DNA of 64,000 nucleotides, taken from contig NC_014614.1 of NCBI RefSeq assembly GCF_000196455.1, forward strand, positions 327,501 through 391,500, read 5' to 3'. This DNA is from Acetoanaerobium sticklandii. GTDB taxonomy: Bacteria > Bacillota > Clostridia > Peptostreptococcales > Filifactoraceae. Positions 63,892-64,000 of this stretch are shown piece by piece (positions within the stretch are counted from its first letter, which is position 1; every line of letters begins with the position of its first letter). A model generated the notes under the pieces. The model was given only the letters and a program-made list of their open reading frames with translations, had not been told where the DNA came from and ran no database searches. A program made the translations under genes and the position numbers.

Positions 63892-64000
63892 TCGTGATTT
63901 TTGGTTTGAAATTAACATAAATTACATATATAATTAAATTCATAAGACTATTGATTGAAAATTATGATAATATGGTAGAAAAGTTTCCAAAGGTTTGCAA

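Overview
The window looks like a chromosome segment from a low-GC Gram-positive anaerobe of the Clostridia. The reasons are AT-rich DNA, strong AGGAGG-type ribosome sites, a CIRCE-controlled groESL operon, two guanine-class riboswitches, a clostridial-type long PurL and a CBS-domain family II pyrophosphatase. A family such as Peptostreptococcaceae is my guess only. I saw no rRNA, tRNA or CRISPR.

Left part (1-16331): the end of a cardiolipin synthase gene; groES-groEL behind a CIRCE operator; larB and larC for the nickel-pincer cofactor; a PhnM-like amidohydrolase that has lost most metal ligands; and a convergent heterodimeric ABC exporter pair whose first gene carries one in-frame TAA. Next come a MATE exporter behind a structured leader ending in a terminator, a radical SAM protein, a B3/B4-domain protein, and riboswitch-controlled guaB-guaA.

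Centre (16320-29180): an integrative mobilizable element of about 12.9 kb inserted at the 3' end of guaA. A 13-bp direct repeat flanks it, and what looks like the original guaA terminator now lies past the right repeat. In order it holds a repressor, a small DNA-binding protein, a tyrosine integrase, a MobC-like protein, a primase-polymerase, a VapE-type helicase, a candidate oriT, MobC, a MobA relaxase, a DUF262 protein, and a restriction-modification set of two cytosine-5 methyltransferases around one putative endonuclease. Mobility and replication genes are on the left and DNA-defence cargo on the right.

Right of the element (29246-50974): an AlbA/Schlafen-type regulator, a CPBP protease gene broken by an in-frame TAA, two zinc-ribbon membrane proteins, a second MATE exporter, a CBS-DRTGG pyrophosphatase, LemA and DUF2207 proteins, and acetyltransferases. 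There is also an AT-rich cassette of a ParA-like ATPase plus two unrecognised proteins, one with a HEPN-like RxxxxH. A metallo-beta-lactamase-fold protein, a secreted stalk-domain HExxH protein, a YpfJ-type metallopeptidase, a DJ-1 family protein and a chemotaxis receptor follow.

Right end (51216-63766): a guanine-class riboswitch before an NCS2 purine permease, then purE-C-F-M-N-H and a single 1669-codon frame that fuses PurD to full-length PurL. With guaB-guaA this makes purine synthesis and uptake a main theme. The strongest leads are the PurD-PurL fusion, the guaA element with its att sites, operators and oriT candidate, the ParA cassette, and the unclassified leader of the first MATE gene.
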